NCBI RefSeq assembly: GCF_021655615.1
Contig: NZ_AP025245.1
Coordinates: 372,001-436,000, forward strand
Source: Acidianus sp. HS-5
Lineage (GTDB): Archaea > Thermoproteota > Thermoprotei_A > Sulfolobales > Sulfolobaceae
Direction: 5' to 3'
Length of the DNA stretch: 64,000 bases
Shown here: positions 1-9,894 of the stretch, one piece after another
How positions within the stretch are numbered: position 1 is the stretch's first letter
How the letters are laid out: each line of letters begins with the position of its first letter
Made by a program: the position numbers and the translations under genes
The notes under the pieces: generated by a model
Told to the model about the DNA's origin: nothing
Database searches by the model: none
The model's input: the letters and a program-made list of their open reading frames with translations, nothing else

Positions 1-1
1 A

Positions 2-1156
2 GAGTCGTTAAGGAGTGACGAGATATTTAAAGAGCTTGGCGTTACTCCAAAAGTTAGCTACGTGGGGTTCTACGTAGGAGATAGAATAATAGACTACGGC
101 TCTCTTGGACCATTAATAAGAAAGAGCAACTTGAACTCCTTGGTCTTAGCTGATGTAAAAGAGGATATCCTATCATATGGTCTACACAAGGTGTGCGACA
201 GTTGCGGTATAAGGCCTGCAGTTTACTCTGACCAAGGGAGTTACTACTGTAGTAGGTGTTACTTTGTCCACAGTCACTCTGCGAGTAGGGGTGCTATGGC
301 TAAGCTGTCTTCAAAGTTCTACGTTGACGGCAAGGAGTGGGTTTACGAAAAGGTGGAAGACCCAATGGAGGATATTGCGGAAGGGGGTAATTACATTTCA
401 GTAATAAAATTTGACGGTAATAACGCAGGAGAATTCTTCAAGAGGACGCTGACTTTTGGAGAATACACTGCAAAGAGCTTTTGGGTAGATTACTCAGTAA
501 AGAAGTCTTACTACGTCACATTGAAAGAAATAGGTGACAAAATGATACCGGTAGGGACGCTGTACTTAGGTGGAGACGAAGGTGTAATAATAACTCCGGC
601 TTCAGTCGCTCTGCCATTTGTAAGTAAGTTCATAGAGGAGGCTAAAGATTCAGGATTGACATTTAAGGTAGGAGTAATTACCGCAAAGTATGATCATCCA
701 ATACAGTTCCTCATAAACGCTGCTGACAGGTTAATGGAGGAGAGTAAATATGAAGGGGGCAAGGAATCTACTGTAGGAGTTTTAACTACTTCAGCTTTCC
801 TATCAGATAAGGCAGTAGAGGAGGAGCTGGAAATCCACAAGGAAATTTACTCACCTAAGGTTACGCTGAAGGAGTTAAATTCCCTCCTAGACGTCGCTAA
901 GAAGCTGGAGGAAAGGGGTATTCTTAAACATGCAGTGTCAAAGCTTGATGACGCTCTAGAGCTTTACTTTACCAGCAAAGACATGTTAAGGCTCATAGCT
1001 TACCTAGTGAGGGAAAGGCATAGGGCTGAAAGTGAGGATGAAAAAGAACTCTTCAAGTTAATCCTGAGCACTTACAATGACTCAGGGAACGAATATATTA
1101 ACCTCTTAGGTTATTATCACGTTTTAAAAACTTTCATTTTAGGTGAGAGGAAATGA
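2..1156 (+). CDS. cas10: Cas10, large subunit of a type III CRISPR effector (5' end outside window)
   Basis: The reading frame is open to the window edge, so only the C-terminal 384 residues or so are visible. Two CxxC pairs (near 194-205 and 248-259) form the zinc-binding element seen between the Cas10 palm domains. A palm/cyclase domain follows, with the motif LGGDEGVI; its GGDE is encoded at 569-580. In this family the palm makes cyclic oligoadenylates when target RNA is bound. The usual motif is GGDD, so the second acidic residue is Glu here. The C-terminal helical domain follows. The stop overlaps the ATG of the next gene by 4 bp, so it is translated in an operon with the Cas7/Cas5-like subunits. 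Whether an N-terminal HD nuclease exists cannot be seen. A csx1 gene lies 19 kb downstream as a possible receiver of the signal. Confidence 0.9.
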   Translation, partial: ESLRSDEIFKELGVTPKVSYVGFYVGDRIIDYGSLGPLIRKSNLNSLVLADVKEDILSYGLHKVCDSCGIRPAVYSDQGSYYCSRCYFVHSHSASRGAMAKLSSKFYVDGKEWVYEKVEDPMEDIAEGGNYISVIKFDGNNAGEFFKRTLTFGEYTAKSFWVDYSVKKSYYVTLKEIGDKMIPVGTLYLGGDEGVIITPASVALPFVSKFIEEAKDSGLTFKVGVITAKYDHPIQFLINAADRLMEESKYEGGKESTVGVLTTSAFLSDKAVEEELEIHKEIYSPKVTLKELNSLLDVAKKLEERGILKHAVSKLDDALELYFTSKDMLRLIAYLVRERHRAESEDEKELFKLILSTYNDSGNEYINLLGYYHVLKTFILGERK

Positions 1157-1728
1157 TAATAAAGGTAAGAGCTAAGGCTTTAAGTTCCCTAACAGTTGGT
1201 GGGAATACGTCAATAGGCTCAGTAGATATAGCATTTAACGAGCTCGGCATACCTGGGTCTTCGGTCAAAGGTGCAATGAGGACTGCCATAAGTAAGGCAA
1301 TTGAGGAAGGTGAAGTTAAGGACTATACTTCCTGCGGGGAAATAGAGCCCTCAAAAATGAAGGACTGTGACGTTTGCAAGGTCTTCGGTAAACCTAACCA
1401 AGAGGGAATAGTAAACGTCCACGGGGTTATGATTACCCCTGACGCAGTGCTTACTAGAGTTTCAATAAGAGACGAAAACCTGAAGGCAAAAGAAGGGTCA
1501 TTATTTAAGCAGGAAGTTGTAAAGCCTAACACTGAATTCGAGTTTGAAGTAGAGGTCAAGGACTCTGCATCTTGTAAGGAAATAAGGTTAGTCTTACTTT
1601 CCCTATTTTACTTAAGGCTTTGGAGGTTAGGTAGGGGAGGCATGATAGACCTCAAAGTAGAGAACCTTCCTCCTGCTAACTGCGATTTTTCAGACTTAGA
1701 AAGCTTAAAGAGGTGGTTGTGGTCATGA
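1153..1728 (+). CDS. Csm3-like Cas7 RAMP subunit (small)
   Basis: A 191-residue RAMP protein. GIPGSSVKGAMRTAI near the N-terminus is the typical GSSxKGxxR motif of Csm3/Cmr4/Cmr6-type backbone subunits. The later stretch TRVSIRDENLKAKEGSLF corresponds to the usual RIDRETGTAKEGALF segment. A glycine-rich turn (LGRGGMIDL) lies near the C-terminus. Four cysteines between residues 58 and 75 may bind zinc. Known relatives line the crRNA in type III complexes, and many cut target RNA with an aspartate. The ATG overlaps the cas10 stop and has an AG-rich ribosome binding site. Its exact position in the complex (Csm3, Csm5 or Cmr6-like) cannot be settled by eye. Confidence 0.85.
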   Translation: MIIKVRAKALSSLTVGGNTSIGSVDIAFNELGIPGSSVKGAMRTAISKAIEEGEVKDYTSCGEIEPSKMKDCDVCKVFGKPNQEGIVNVHGVMITPDAVLTRVSIRDENLKAKEGSLFKQEVVKPNTEFEFEVEVKDSASCKEIRLVLLSLFYLRLWRLGRGGMIDLKVENLPPANCDFSDLESLKRWLWS

Positions 1729-2624
1729 AATTAATAAAACTCTCGATAAAAGAACCGATAGCTTTCTCATCTAGGAAGATAAAGAACTATTATTTCTCCT
1801 CTGCAGATTATATACCGGCACAAGCAATAAGGGGGGCATTAATAAACGCTAAGGAGGACTACAGCTTGCTTGACAGTTTTTACACATCCCCAGCTTATCC
1901 GTTAATAGACGGGAAGCCTGCAGTGCCTTCTCATGCGTTTTCTCCTGCAATAAGTAGGAAGTCAAGCGAATATATCGAAGAGAAGGGCATACTGAATAAG
2001 GTAAGTAAAGAGCTATTAGATAATTACCCCTATCCAGTAGAGGCTAAACCTAAGATAGGTGACCTAATTTACATGACCTCAGAGGACGAAAAATACTACC
2101 ACTATAAAAAGGCAGAAGTGCCTTCAGTGATTACCCAACACGTGGCAATATCTAAAAAGTACGGTGCAGGTGAAGGTGGTATGCTTTACGCTTATGAATA
2201 TAAACTGTTGAAAGGGATCTGGTTCCTTTCTTCAGAAGACCTAGGCATTAAGAGTTTTAGGGTAGGCAAAGGGAGGAGCAGGGGCTTCGGTAGTGCAGAA
2301 GTAGAAGCAGTGAAAGAAGTCGACCTAGGTGTACCAAAGGAAGGTGATGTGGTCTATTGCCTTTCGCAATGTTTGCCTTCCCTCGGGAAGACTTTCTTCG
2401 ACTACGATTTCGTCATTGGGAAGACTGAACTCTACTTAGGCTGGTTTACCAGGGTTGTAGACGGAAAAACGGTCAGGGGACAAAAGCCCGTAATTAAAGT
2501 TCTATCTGCAGGGAGCTTAGTAAAGTTGAAGAAGATTTACGACCTCGACTATTTAAAGCCAGCCGGTTTGAATTTCATGGTTAAGATTTCCGACCTAGGT
2601 GAATTAATTAAGAAGGTGGTGTAA
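1725..2624 (+). CDS. Csx10/Cas5-like RAMP subunit of the type III effector
   Basis: A 299-residue RAMP protein. The ATG at 1725 overlaps the preceding stop as ATGA and follows GAGGTGG, so it is preferred to a GTG 12 bases earlier. The N-terminal half has IPAQAIRGALINAKEDY, as in Csx10 and Cmr3 proteins. SFRVGKGRSRGFGSAEV in the second half is the glycine-rich RNA-binding loop of RAMP folds. Such proteins cap the 5' handle end of the crRNA. The small number of subunits and this Csx10-like member suggest subtype III-D, or a reduced III-B, but the upstream part of the operon is not visible. Confidence 0.75.
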   Translation: MKLIKLSIKEPIAFSSRKIKNYYFSSADYIPAQAIRGALINAKEDYSLLDSFYTSPAYPLIDGKPAVPSHAFSPAISRKSSEYIEEKGILNKVSKELLDNYPYPVEAKPKIGDLIYMTSEDEKYYHYKKAEVPSVITQHVAISKKYGAGEGGMLYAYEYKLLKGIWFLSSEDLGIKSFRVGKGRSRGFGSAEVEAVKEVDLGVPKEGDVVYCLSQCLPSLGKTFFDYDFVIGKTELYLGWFTRVVDGKTVRGQKPVIKVLSAGSLVKLKKIYDLDYLKPAGLNFMVKISDLGELIKKVV

Positions 2625-3407
2625 ATGGTCTCATACCTATTTAGGCTGTATTTCAAGCCAACTTCACCAATTTTAATAGGTGGGATAAGGGAAGGTACTG
2701 TCACTTACTTCCTAGACGAGGGAGGACAGAAAGTAATACCGTTTAGCTCTTGGAAAGGTGCTTTCAAGAGGGTTACTGAGTTAGTTGCTAAATCTTGTAA
2801 CGACCCAATAATAAAGTCCCACTTGAACGACGACCACGAGGACCCACCAACTAGGGCTGAGGCTGAAAAAATTGCGAAAATTTGCGGTGAACAGTGCAGT
2901 GGAGATAAACTAAAAGACATAAAATGCAGGGGTTACGACTGCGGTTATCTGTTCTCCTCAGGGAGAGTATACAAAAGAGAAGATGTTGTAGACACTGTTT
3001 CCAAGTTTTTAGCTTACATCCAGTGCCCTATAGAAGGAATCTACGGTTCGAAGTCGTTTGCAGGAAAAGTAGTTTTCTCTGATTCAGTAATCTCTTCCTC
3101 AGAGCTTCTCCAACTCACCAGAACCACTATAGATAGGGAAACCTGGACAGTGAAAGAAGGTCACCTTTACACTGAAGAGCTACTTTTACCTGAGAAGATA
3201 GAGGTCAAAGTGCTATTAAGAAACCCGAGTGAAAAGGAAATGAAACTGTGGAAGGAGACTTTAGACTTTATTGAGAAGTTGGGTTTACAAATAGGTAACG
3301 GAAAAAGCAAAGGACAAGGTTTATTGAACCTAGATGCAGAAGAGAGCACTTTCAGGAAGGTTGAAGGGACTAAGATAAGTGAAGAAGAGAATATAAAGAA
3401 ACTGTAG
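2625..3407 (+). CDS. Csm3-like Cas7 RAMP subunit
   Basis: A 260-residue RAMP protein that starts directly after the preceding stop, behind an AAGGTGGTG ribosome binding site. It shows FSSWKGAFKRVTEL (the RAMP SSxKGxxR element), TRTTIDRETWTVKEGHLY (strong match to the Csm3/Cmr4 segment near the catalytic loop) and LQIGNGKSKGQGLLNL (glycine-rich loop near the C-terminus). A cysteine-rich insertion lies between residues about 63 and 107. The role by family is crRNA-binding backbone and target-RNA cleavage. It is the last gene of the visible operon; T-rich runs downstream (3515-3555) could end transcription. Confidence 0.85.
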   Translation: MVSYLFRLYFKPTSPILIGGIREGTVTYFLDEGGQKVIPFSSWKGAFKRVTELVAKSCNDPIIKSHLNDDHEDPPTRAEAEKIAKICGEQCSGDKLKDIKCRGYDCGYLFSSGRVYKREDVVDTVSKFLAYIQCPIEGIYGSKSFAGKVVFSDSVISSSELLQLTRTTIDRETWTVKEGHLYTEELLLPEKIEVKVLLRNPSEKEMKLWKETLDFIEKLGLQIGNGKSKGQGLLNLDAEESTFRKVEGTKISEEENIKKL

Positions 3408-3956
3408 TGGAGAAATGACCCCTTTGAGAGAATATAAGGGGAGTCTGACAACGTGAAATATTTTGTTAAACTCCCCTTTGAGAGAATTCAAGGAGACTTT
3501 AGCCAAATGTGGGGATTTTTACCTTTTTAGAGAACAAGTTTTTTCTCCTTCTCTTCAATAGGTGTTAAGCTCGTTGGGTTTTATTAAGTTCTAAGCTACA
3601 TAAATTAAGAGTGTGTTTAGCTTAGATCTGATTGAAGTGATCACAAAGTAACTTTTGTGCCACCTCGTTTACTCTAAATGGCTTCTTTCGAAAAGTAGTC
3701 ATCTTACATTTCATCAACGTAGTCGCTTCTCCCAAAAACTGTAGTGATAACGTCATGAATTTATTCGACCTGGCGTGATGAAACAGTGAATGTACAAATC
3801 ACGGATAACATCATCGATTTCTCCTACTTTTTATAGGCCCGCTTTTAAGAGATTATAAGAATAAATAACAGCAAGGCAGAGAATACCTCATAGGCTATCG
3901 TGTAATTGTGACATTATATGCAACGCCTCATACTCCTTTGAACTTACTCTACGAAC
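3408..3956. repeat. Gene-free stretch with a two-copy direct repeat and half of a dispersed repeat
   Basis: No coding region is seen. CCCCTTTGAGAGAAT occurs at 3419-3433 and 3473-3487 and is followed by similar AAGG tails. The 54-bp period resembles a repeat-spacer-repeat unit, but the sequence differs from the main array. At 3556-3605 lies a half copy of dispersed family B (starting TTCAATAGGTGTTAAG). Confidence 0.5.
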
Positions 3957-4394
3957 TTACAGAATAGTTACTCCTAGCCTTCTAAAGTGTTTTTCATCAA
4001 ATGTATAAATCTCATTAATACCGCGTTTTTGCATTATTACGTAAGCTAGTGCGTCGTTAACACTTACATTCTTCTCTTTTGAAACCCTGACTGCAATTGA
4101 ATAGTCGCTTGCGGTAATGCCCTCGACGATTATGTTACTACTATTTAGGATGTTCTCTACTACTTCTATTGATGTAGTTAAATTCGATAAGCTCTCAATT
4201 ATATTAGCTATTTCAGACACGTGGACTACAGTAGTAAGCACTTTTTCCTCGCCGTTATTAATCTTTAACAGAATTACCTTTGCCTTCTCTTTTATCTTAA
4301 ATATTTTCTCGTCCAAAGGCTTCTTTGGTTTTAAAATTGCGTAAATGAACACGTTAGAGTCTATAAATTTTACGTTTGAGCTCATGCCAATCAT
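3957..4394 (-). CDS. vapC: VapC-like PIN-domain toxin
   Basis: A 145-residue PIN protein. FIDSNVFIYAI holds the first catalytic Asp, TTVVHVSEIANI the conserved Glu, VSVNDALAYVI the third acidic position, and IYTFDEKHF the last Asp. Family members are Mg-dependent RNases that cut tRNA or rRNA. The start overlaps the vapB-like gene by 41 bp, the normal toxin-antitoxin arrangement. A second ATG lies three codons inside. The pair lies between the effector operon and the array leader, facing away from the array. Confidence 0.85.
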   Translation of the reverse strand: MIGMSSNVKFIDSNVFIYAILKPKKPLDEKIFKIKEKAKVILLKINNGEEKVLTTVVHVSEIANIIESLSNLTTSIEVVENILNSSNIIVEGITASDYSIAVRVSKEKNVSVNDALAYVIMQKRGINEIYTFDEKHFRRLGVTIL

Positions 4395-4578
4395 CTGTTA
4401 ACTCGTCGACTTCTACACTATCTATTAGCTTAGAGAGATTAGAGACTTTAGGATAAATCTCTATCTTATCGTCTTTTAAAACCATGATAAATTCGTCAGT
4501 GTTGAACCTTGTCCTCCACTCTTTTGGTATAACAATTCTCCCTTGCTCATCGACCTTTTTTATTACCACTTCTTCCAT
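4354..4578 (-). CDS. vapB: VapB-like AbrB-fold antitoxin
   Basis: A 74-residue protein. VDEQGRIVIPKEWRTRF is a textbook swapped-hairpin AbrB/MazE DNA-binding motif. The C-terminal 30 residues (VEVDELTDDWHELKRKI) would be the segment that embraces the toxin. It is first in a two-gene operon with the overlapping PIN toxin, and by family it neutralises the toxin and represses its own promoter. An AT-rich promoter region lies just upstream (4590-4620). Confidence 0.85.
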   Translation of the reverse strand: MEEVVIKKVDEQGRIVIPKEWRTRFNTDEFIMVLKDDKIEIYPKVSNLSKLIDSVEVDELTDDWHELKRKIYRL

Positions 4579-4951
4579 TATTTCACCAATTATTCATTTA
4601 ATCACCATTAATATAAGCCTTATACCAGAAGAGTGAGTTAAGAAACCTTTGTAATGGAAAAACATGATCTTGATTACATCATACCCTCTGGAGTACGTTA
4701 AGAAGTCTTCATAGCATGAATGTGTACTTTATGTTGATATGTAGACTTTATCCTTTTGCCTGAGGAATCTTTGCCTCTTCCTTTCAATTCCATAGTTTTA
4801 TCGTTCTTCAGAACTTAAATTATCCCCTAGAACCTTGACTTATCTAGCAACTTAGATACTGCAGCATTAATTCATTAGGACTGACCGCGTCTTATAATTT
4901 TCCATACGCTGTAACAAACTATCTTTTAATTATACAAGAAATTCCACTCAT

Positions 4952-5265
4952 CTTTAATGACCGTATATCTGCAAGTGACGCTCTTAGAAACGCTGCAAAG
5001 AGCCAGGAGCTTTAATGACTCATATCTGCAAGAATCTATTCTCTTTTTGGAAAATTCCTTCTAGATTTCAGTGCTGTATATACGCAAGAATCTATTATAT
5101 TCTTTACTTACGAGAAATGTGAAAATTAACTAAATCCTTGATGCTGCAGGCAACACAGCATCATTTTCTTAAGACTTTTCAATGTTGAATAATGCTTTAC
5201 TTTAATCCTACCCTGTCTTCCCAATAACGATTTATACACATGTTGAATAATGCTTTACTTTAATC
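4952..5265. repeat. CRISPR-like spaced direct repeats upstream of the leader, unrelated to the main repeat
   Basis: A 26-bp sequence starting ATGTTGAATAATGC is present identically at 5182-5207 and 5240-5265 (period 58, gap 32 bp). Further left, a 23-bp imperfect repeat (CTTTAATGAC...ATCTGCAAG) is at 4952-4975 and 5010-5032 (period 58), with a weaker third copy ending near 5088. The main array also starts with a 58-bp period. No coding region is seen from 4579 to 5807. These could be remnants of other arrays or duplicated leader-side DNA. Confidence 0.55.
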
Positions 5266-5559
5266 GTTTTCTTCTATTTTTATATTTTACTTGGTATTTT
5301 TTGTGTAGATAAATGAGGGCATGAATTTCTCTATCTACATTTAGTCTTATTCCAATGTTTCTTTCATTCAATTATATGTTAAAATTAGGGAGGCTGGATT
5401 TATATATTTTTGTTAGAGATTTTTTAGGATATTTCTAGTCTCCTTCTTTATTCGTAGTTTCTTTTTCTCCTCAGTCTTCTTCCTTCTATAGTATTTTTCT
5501 ATCTACTTTGACTATTTATTCCCTTTCAATTTCTTCTAAAAACAAGGGAGTTTGGAAAA

Positions 5560-5807
5560 ATATTGAGTAAAGGAAATTTTTTCATGTAGATTCTGAGGCA
5601 GATTTTTTAACGTCTTTTTCTGGGGTATAAATACCCTTTATAAACTTTTGTGTTGAAAAGTTACTTTCAAAAATACGGAGGATAAACTCTTTCTACTTAT
5701 CCTTTCCTTAATTTTAGCGGAAAGTAAGGCTTATTATAAAGGGTAAAGAAAGATAATCTACACAAACCCCTAAAAACACGTCAAAAAGACGTGAAAAATG
5801 ACGAACG
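5560..5807 (+). promoter_or_regulatory. CRISPR leader with promoter
   Basis: AT-rich DNA directly before the first repeat. The degenerate last repeat is at the right end and the repeats end in CTGAAAG, so transcription runs left to right and this side is the leader. A likely TATA box (TTTATAAAC) lies near 5638-5646. GGGTAT/ATACCC is an inverted repeat at 5623-5636. CACGTC-AAAAA-GACGTG at 5777-5793 is a perfect 6-bp inverted repeat 14 bp before repeat 1, a plausible protein site for transcription or spacer integration. Confidence 0.7.
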
Positions 5808-8800
5808 GTTGAAATAAGGAAGAACTGAAAGTATAAAGTGCCTCTGTCCTTCCTCCTTTATAACTGTTGAAATAAGGAAGAACTGAAAGTCCAATCTTGG
5901 AGATGATAAAATAATTGTAAAATGTTGAAATAAGGAAGAACTGAAAGTTCACTTTTTCGATAATTACCTTTCCTTTTTTGTGTTGAAATAAGGAAGAACT
6001 GAAAGACCGCAGATATTAATATTCCCGCAAATGGTGGGAGTTGAAATAAGGAAGAACTGAAAGATATACTTTCGGCTATGATTCTTCTTTTCCTTATGTT
6101 GAAATAAGGAAGAACTGAAAGGATTACATCACCTGCCAAGTCTACTAGGTCACTGTAAGTTGAAATAAGGAAGAACTGAAAGTGAATGAAGAAGAGTTTG
6201 AAGCAGAAAGGAAGTGGTTGAAATAAGGAAGAACTGAAAGATTAGGAAAAACTACTATGGCAAAATTAATTAGTGTTGAAATAAGGAAGAACTGAAAGTT
6301 ACAGAGTTTGAAAGTAGATGTCCCGCCGACTTGTTGAAATAAGGAAGAACTGAAAGATTACTACTACCCCAATTACAATTTCGATAATTTCTGTTGAAAT
6401 AAGGAAGAACTGAAAGTTACTACATTTAATCCAGAATAAAAATTATAAATGTTGAAATAAGGAAGAACTGAAAGCTTTCTTCTTTTCTTCATTTTGTTGA
6501 TTTTGTACATGTTGAAATAAGGAAGAACTGAAAGAATTTGAATAGTGTACTTCTTTTAATGAATACTGGGTTGAAATAAGGAAGAACTGAAAGTCTGGAC
6601 TTGTTCCTTCTGTTTTTGTTTCTTCTCTGTTGAAATAAGGAAGAACTGAAAGTCAAGTACAACAGACTGAGCAGATGAGAAAGTGATGTTGAAATAAGGA
6701 AGAACTGAAAGCTTTAGTTGCAATATCTTCTATTTGATACATTCTTGTTGAAATAAGGAAGAACTGAAAGCTATATTTATCTTATCATCTACTTCATTCT
6801 ATTCTGTTGAAATAAGGAAGAACTGAAAGTGGCTTCTCCAAATGATATTGTACAATTTTACTTGTTGAAATAAGGAAGAACTGAAAGTTGAATCTGACAC
6901 AAATTCCTTTTGTTTCATTACGTTGAAATAAGGAAGAACTGAAAGTCAATGGGTTCATTAGGAAGCCTTAACTTCCCTTCGTTGAAATAAGGAAGAACTG
7001 AAAGAAAGGTCTACCATCTTCTCTTGAACATCTTCATGGTTGAAATAAGGAAGAACTGAAAGTTTTCATTCTTCTATGTCTTTCCGCTAATTTCATAGGT
7101 TGAAATAAGGAAGAACTGAAAGACTTGGACGAGACACGTTGTAACTAGGGCAATAAGTTGAAATAAGGAAGAACTGAAAGACTCATTATTTATTACTAAA
7201 GGATTAAGTATTTCATGTTGAAATAAGGAAGAACTGAAAGTTATTTTTATACTAAGCAGTTCACTTAATTTCCTGTTGAAATAAGGAAGAACTGAAAGCT
7301 TCGCTATGTCCTTTGAACTCAAACTCGTGGACGTTGAAATAAGGAAGAACTGAAAGTTTACATTAATATCTTGTGCTGAACTGAATGTAAGTTGAAATAA
7401 GGAAGAACTGAAAGATAAAACCTCTCTCTGTGGCTTTTGATAATTTGTGTTGAAATAAGGAAGAACTGAAAGGTAGGAGAAGCGGTGAGCGGGGTAACTC
7501 AAAATGGTTGAAATAAGGAAGAACTGAAAGCTTTAATCCATGACTCTTCAATAAAAACTCTTGAGTTGAAATAAGGAAGAACTGAAAGTAAGAAGTTTGA
7601 TTATCCTGTGTTTCAGATCTACGTTGAAATAAGGAAGAACTGAAAGTTATTTTTATACTAAGCAGTTCACTTAATTTCCTGTTGAAATAAGGAAGAACTG
7701 AAAGTTTGCTTTTGTTAACTCCTCCAATTTTCTTACGGTTGAAATAAGGAAGAACTGAAAGGCAGATAGCTCCTAACTTCCTCAACGCTTAGCTTGTTGA
7801 AATAAGGAAGAACTGAAAGTACTGTGTTTTTTATGTCCCATTCTTCTCACTTTTGTTGAAATAAGGAAGAACTGAAAGTGAGGAGGGCAAAAGGAGCGGT
7901 AATCAGGTCTAGTTGAAATAAGGAAGAACTGAAAGTTTGTGAGCTGGTTGAGTCATGGTAAGGCTTATTGTTGAAATAAGGAAGAACTGAAAGAACGGAA
8001 AAAGGAAAGCTTTTCGCAATGTCGCTTGTTGAAATAAGGAAGAACTGAAAGAGTTACCTTCAGCCCTTAGTTAAAAAGGGGTCTGGTTGAAATAAGGAAG
8101 AACTGAAAGATATTCAATAAGAGACTATAAAAAGGACGCAATAGGTTGAAATAAGGAAGAACTGAAAGGTTTGCCATGGACTCGTAAACTTTACAAAATT
8201 CATATGTTGAAATAAGGAAGAACTGAAAGCTCCCCAATGCCTTTTTATGTAAGCCTCTCTGTAAGTTGAAATAAGGAAGAACTGAAAGAAGATCTTTTAT
8301 TGCTTTTAGGGGACTAACGGTTGTTGAAATAAGGAAGAACTGAAAGTAGTCGTTGGTTTTCTTGCAGTTGATGGAAAGGTGTTGAAATAAGGAAGAACTG
8401 AAAGTTATTGACGAGCCATTCCTTTATTTTGCTCATTCTGTTGAAATAAGGAAGAACTGAAAGTATTTTTTAATATATATAGTCCGTAAGTACGCTTGTT
8501 GAAATAAGGAAGAACTGAAAGCTGCTAGTCTGATTTCGGCCATCCAGTTCCCTAAGTTGAAATAAGGAAGAACTGAAAGTATCATTTATTTCCAGTAGAT
8601 TTCCTTCATTTATGTTGAAATAAGGAAGAACTGAAAGTGATCTTTAATATATTCTGCGTCTAAGCAAATATGTTGAAATAAGGAAGAACTGAAAGTTTCT
8701 TTTTGCAACTCTTTCAATAAGATCGACAAGTTGAAATAAGGAAGAACTGAAAGCTAAGCTCCAGAAATCGTCCTCAAACTCTTTAACGAGTTGAAATAAG

Positions 8801-9800
8801 GAAGAACTGAAAGCTTAGGCGGTGAAATAAACGCTAGGAAGCTGATGTTGAAATAAGGAAGAACTGAAAGGAAAATTTCCCCTCTCAGTGTTAGAAATTA
8901 TCTCAAGTTGAAATAAGGAAGAACTGAAAGGGGGTGGATTACTGGTGCTATAACGAGTGCAATCGTTGAAATAAGGAAGAACTGAAAGATAGATAATATT
9001 CTTTCTAAGTACGGCGTTACGTTTGTTGAAATAAGGAAGAACTGAAAGTCGTATAGTTATTAATTGATATCGTTATACTCGTGTTGAAATAAGGAAGAAC
9101 TGAAAGGGTATAGGGCAAATAGTCACTTCTGATAGTTCAAGTTGAAATAAGGAAGAACTGAAAGGATTGGGTTATAGAGATAATCAGAGAAACCAAATGG
9201 TTGAAATAAGGAAGAACTGAAAGCCGATAACACCTGAAGCCATGAACGAAGCTCCTGCGTTGAAATAAGGAAGAACTGAAAGAAGTAATGCTATATGCGA
9301 AAGAATTTTTGTTCCATGTTGAAATAAGGAAGAACTGAAAGAAATACATCCCTAGCTACCTTCAGTGCATAAGTGTTGAAATAAGGAAGAACTGAAAGTT
9401 ATCGGTAAGCCACTAGAAGGAAAGTATGAAAGTTGAAATAAGGAAGAACTGAAAGCTGTTGATCAGTATTGACATTATCGCTACTAACTGTTGAAATAAG
9501 GAAGAACTGAAAGTTTGAGGTAAAAATATGATACCAGACATTCCCGAAAGTTGAAATAAGGAAGAACTGAAAGATCAGGAACGTCTTCAGAAGTCATAGC
9601 TCCTGCACGTTGAAATAAGGAAGAACTGAAAGTACTCCTGAATCGCTCCATATTATTACGTCGCTTGTTGAAATAAGGAAGAACTGAAAGATCTTATGTT
9701 TCAAAGAAAATAGGGGTAAACAAAGTTGAAATAAGGAAGAACTGAAAGGAGCTCATCCTAGTATTGTATATTAAGTCGTATTGTTGAAATAAGGAAGAAC
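5808..9800 (+). CRISPR. CRISPR array, about 69 repeats of 24 nt
   Basis: The 24-nt repeat begins GTTGAAATAAGG and ends CTGAAAG. Repeats read at 5808, 5866, 5924 and so on to 9725 are identical where checked, and an 18-nt truncated copy starts at 9783. Spacers are about 33-40 nt. The 3' end resembles the 8-nt handle (ATTGAAAG type) of other Sulfolobales repeats, so crRNAs are read from the + strand. The repeat has little palindromic character, as usual for Cas6-cleaved archaeal repeats. The spacer at 7241-7274 is repeated exactly at 7647-7680. Cas6 converges on the distal end. Peptides on the other strand with repeating SVLPYFN or FSSSLFQ are artefacts of the repeats. Confidence 0.99.
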
Positions 9801-9894
9801 CTAGGCTTCGGTATTTAATTTTATATTTTGAATATAAGATCTAGATGAAATAATAAAACTTAAGGAAAAATAGAATTAATTGAAAGATATAAGC

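Noticed and set aside
5770..9349. Minus-strand frames across the CRISPR array encoding repeated SVLPYFN or FSSSLFQ peptides
   Set aside because: They are translations of the CRISPR repeat itself; the frames change with spacer length and have no start signals.
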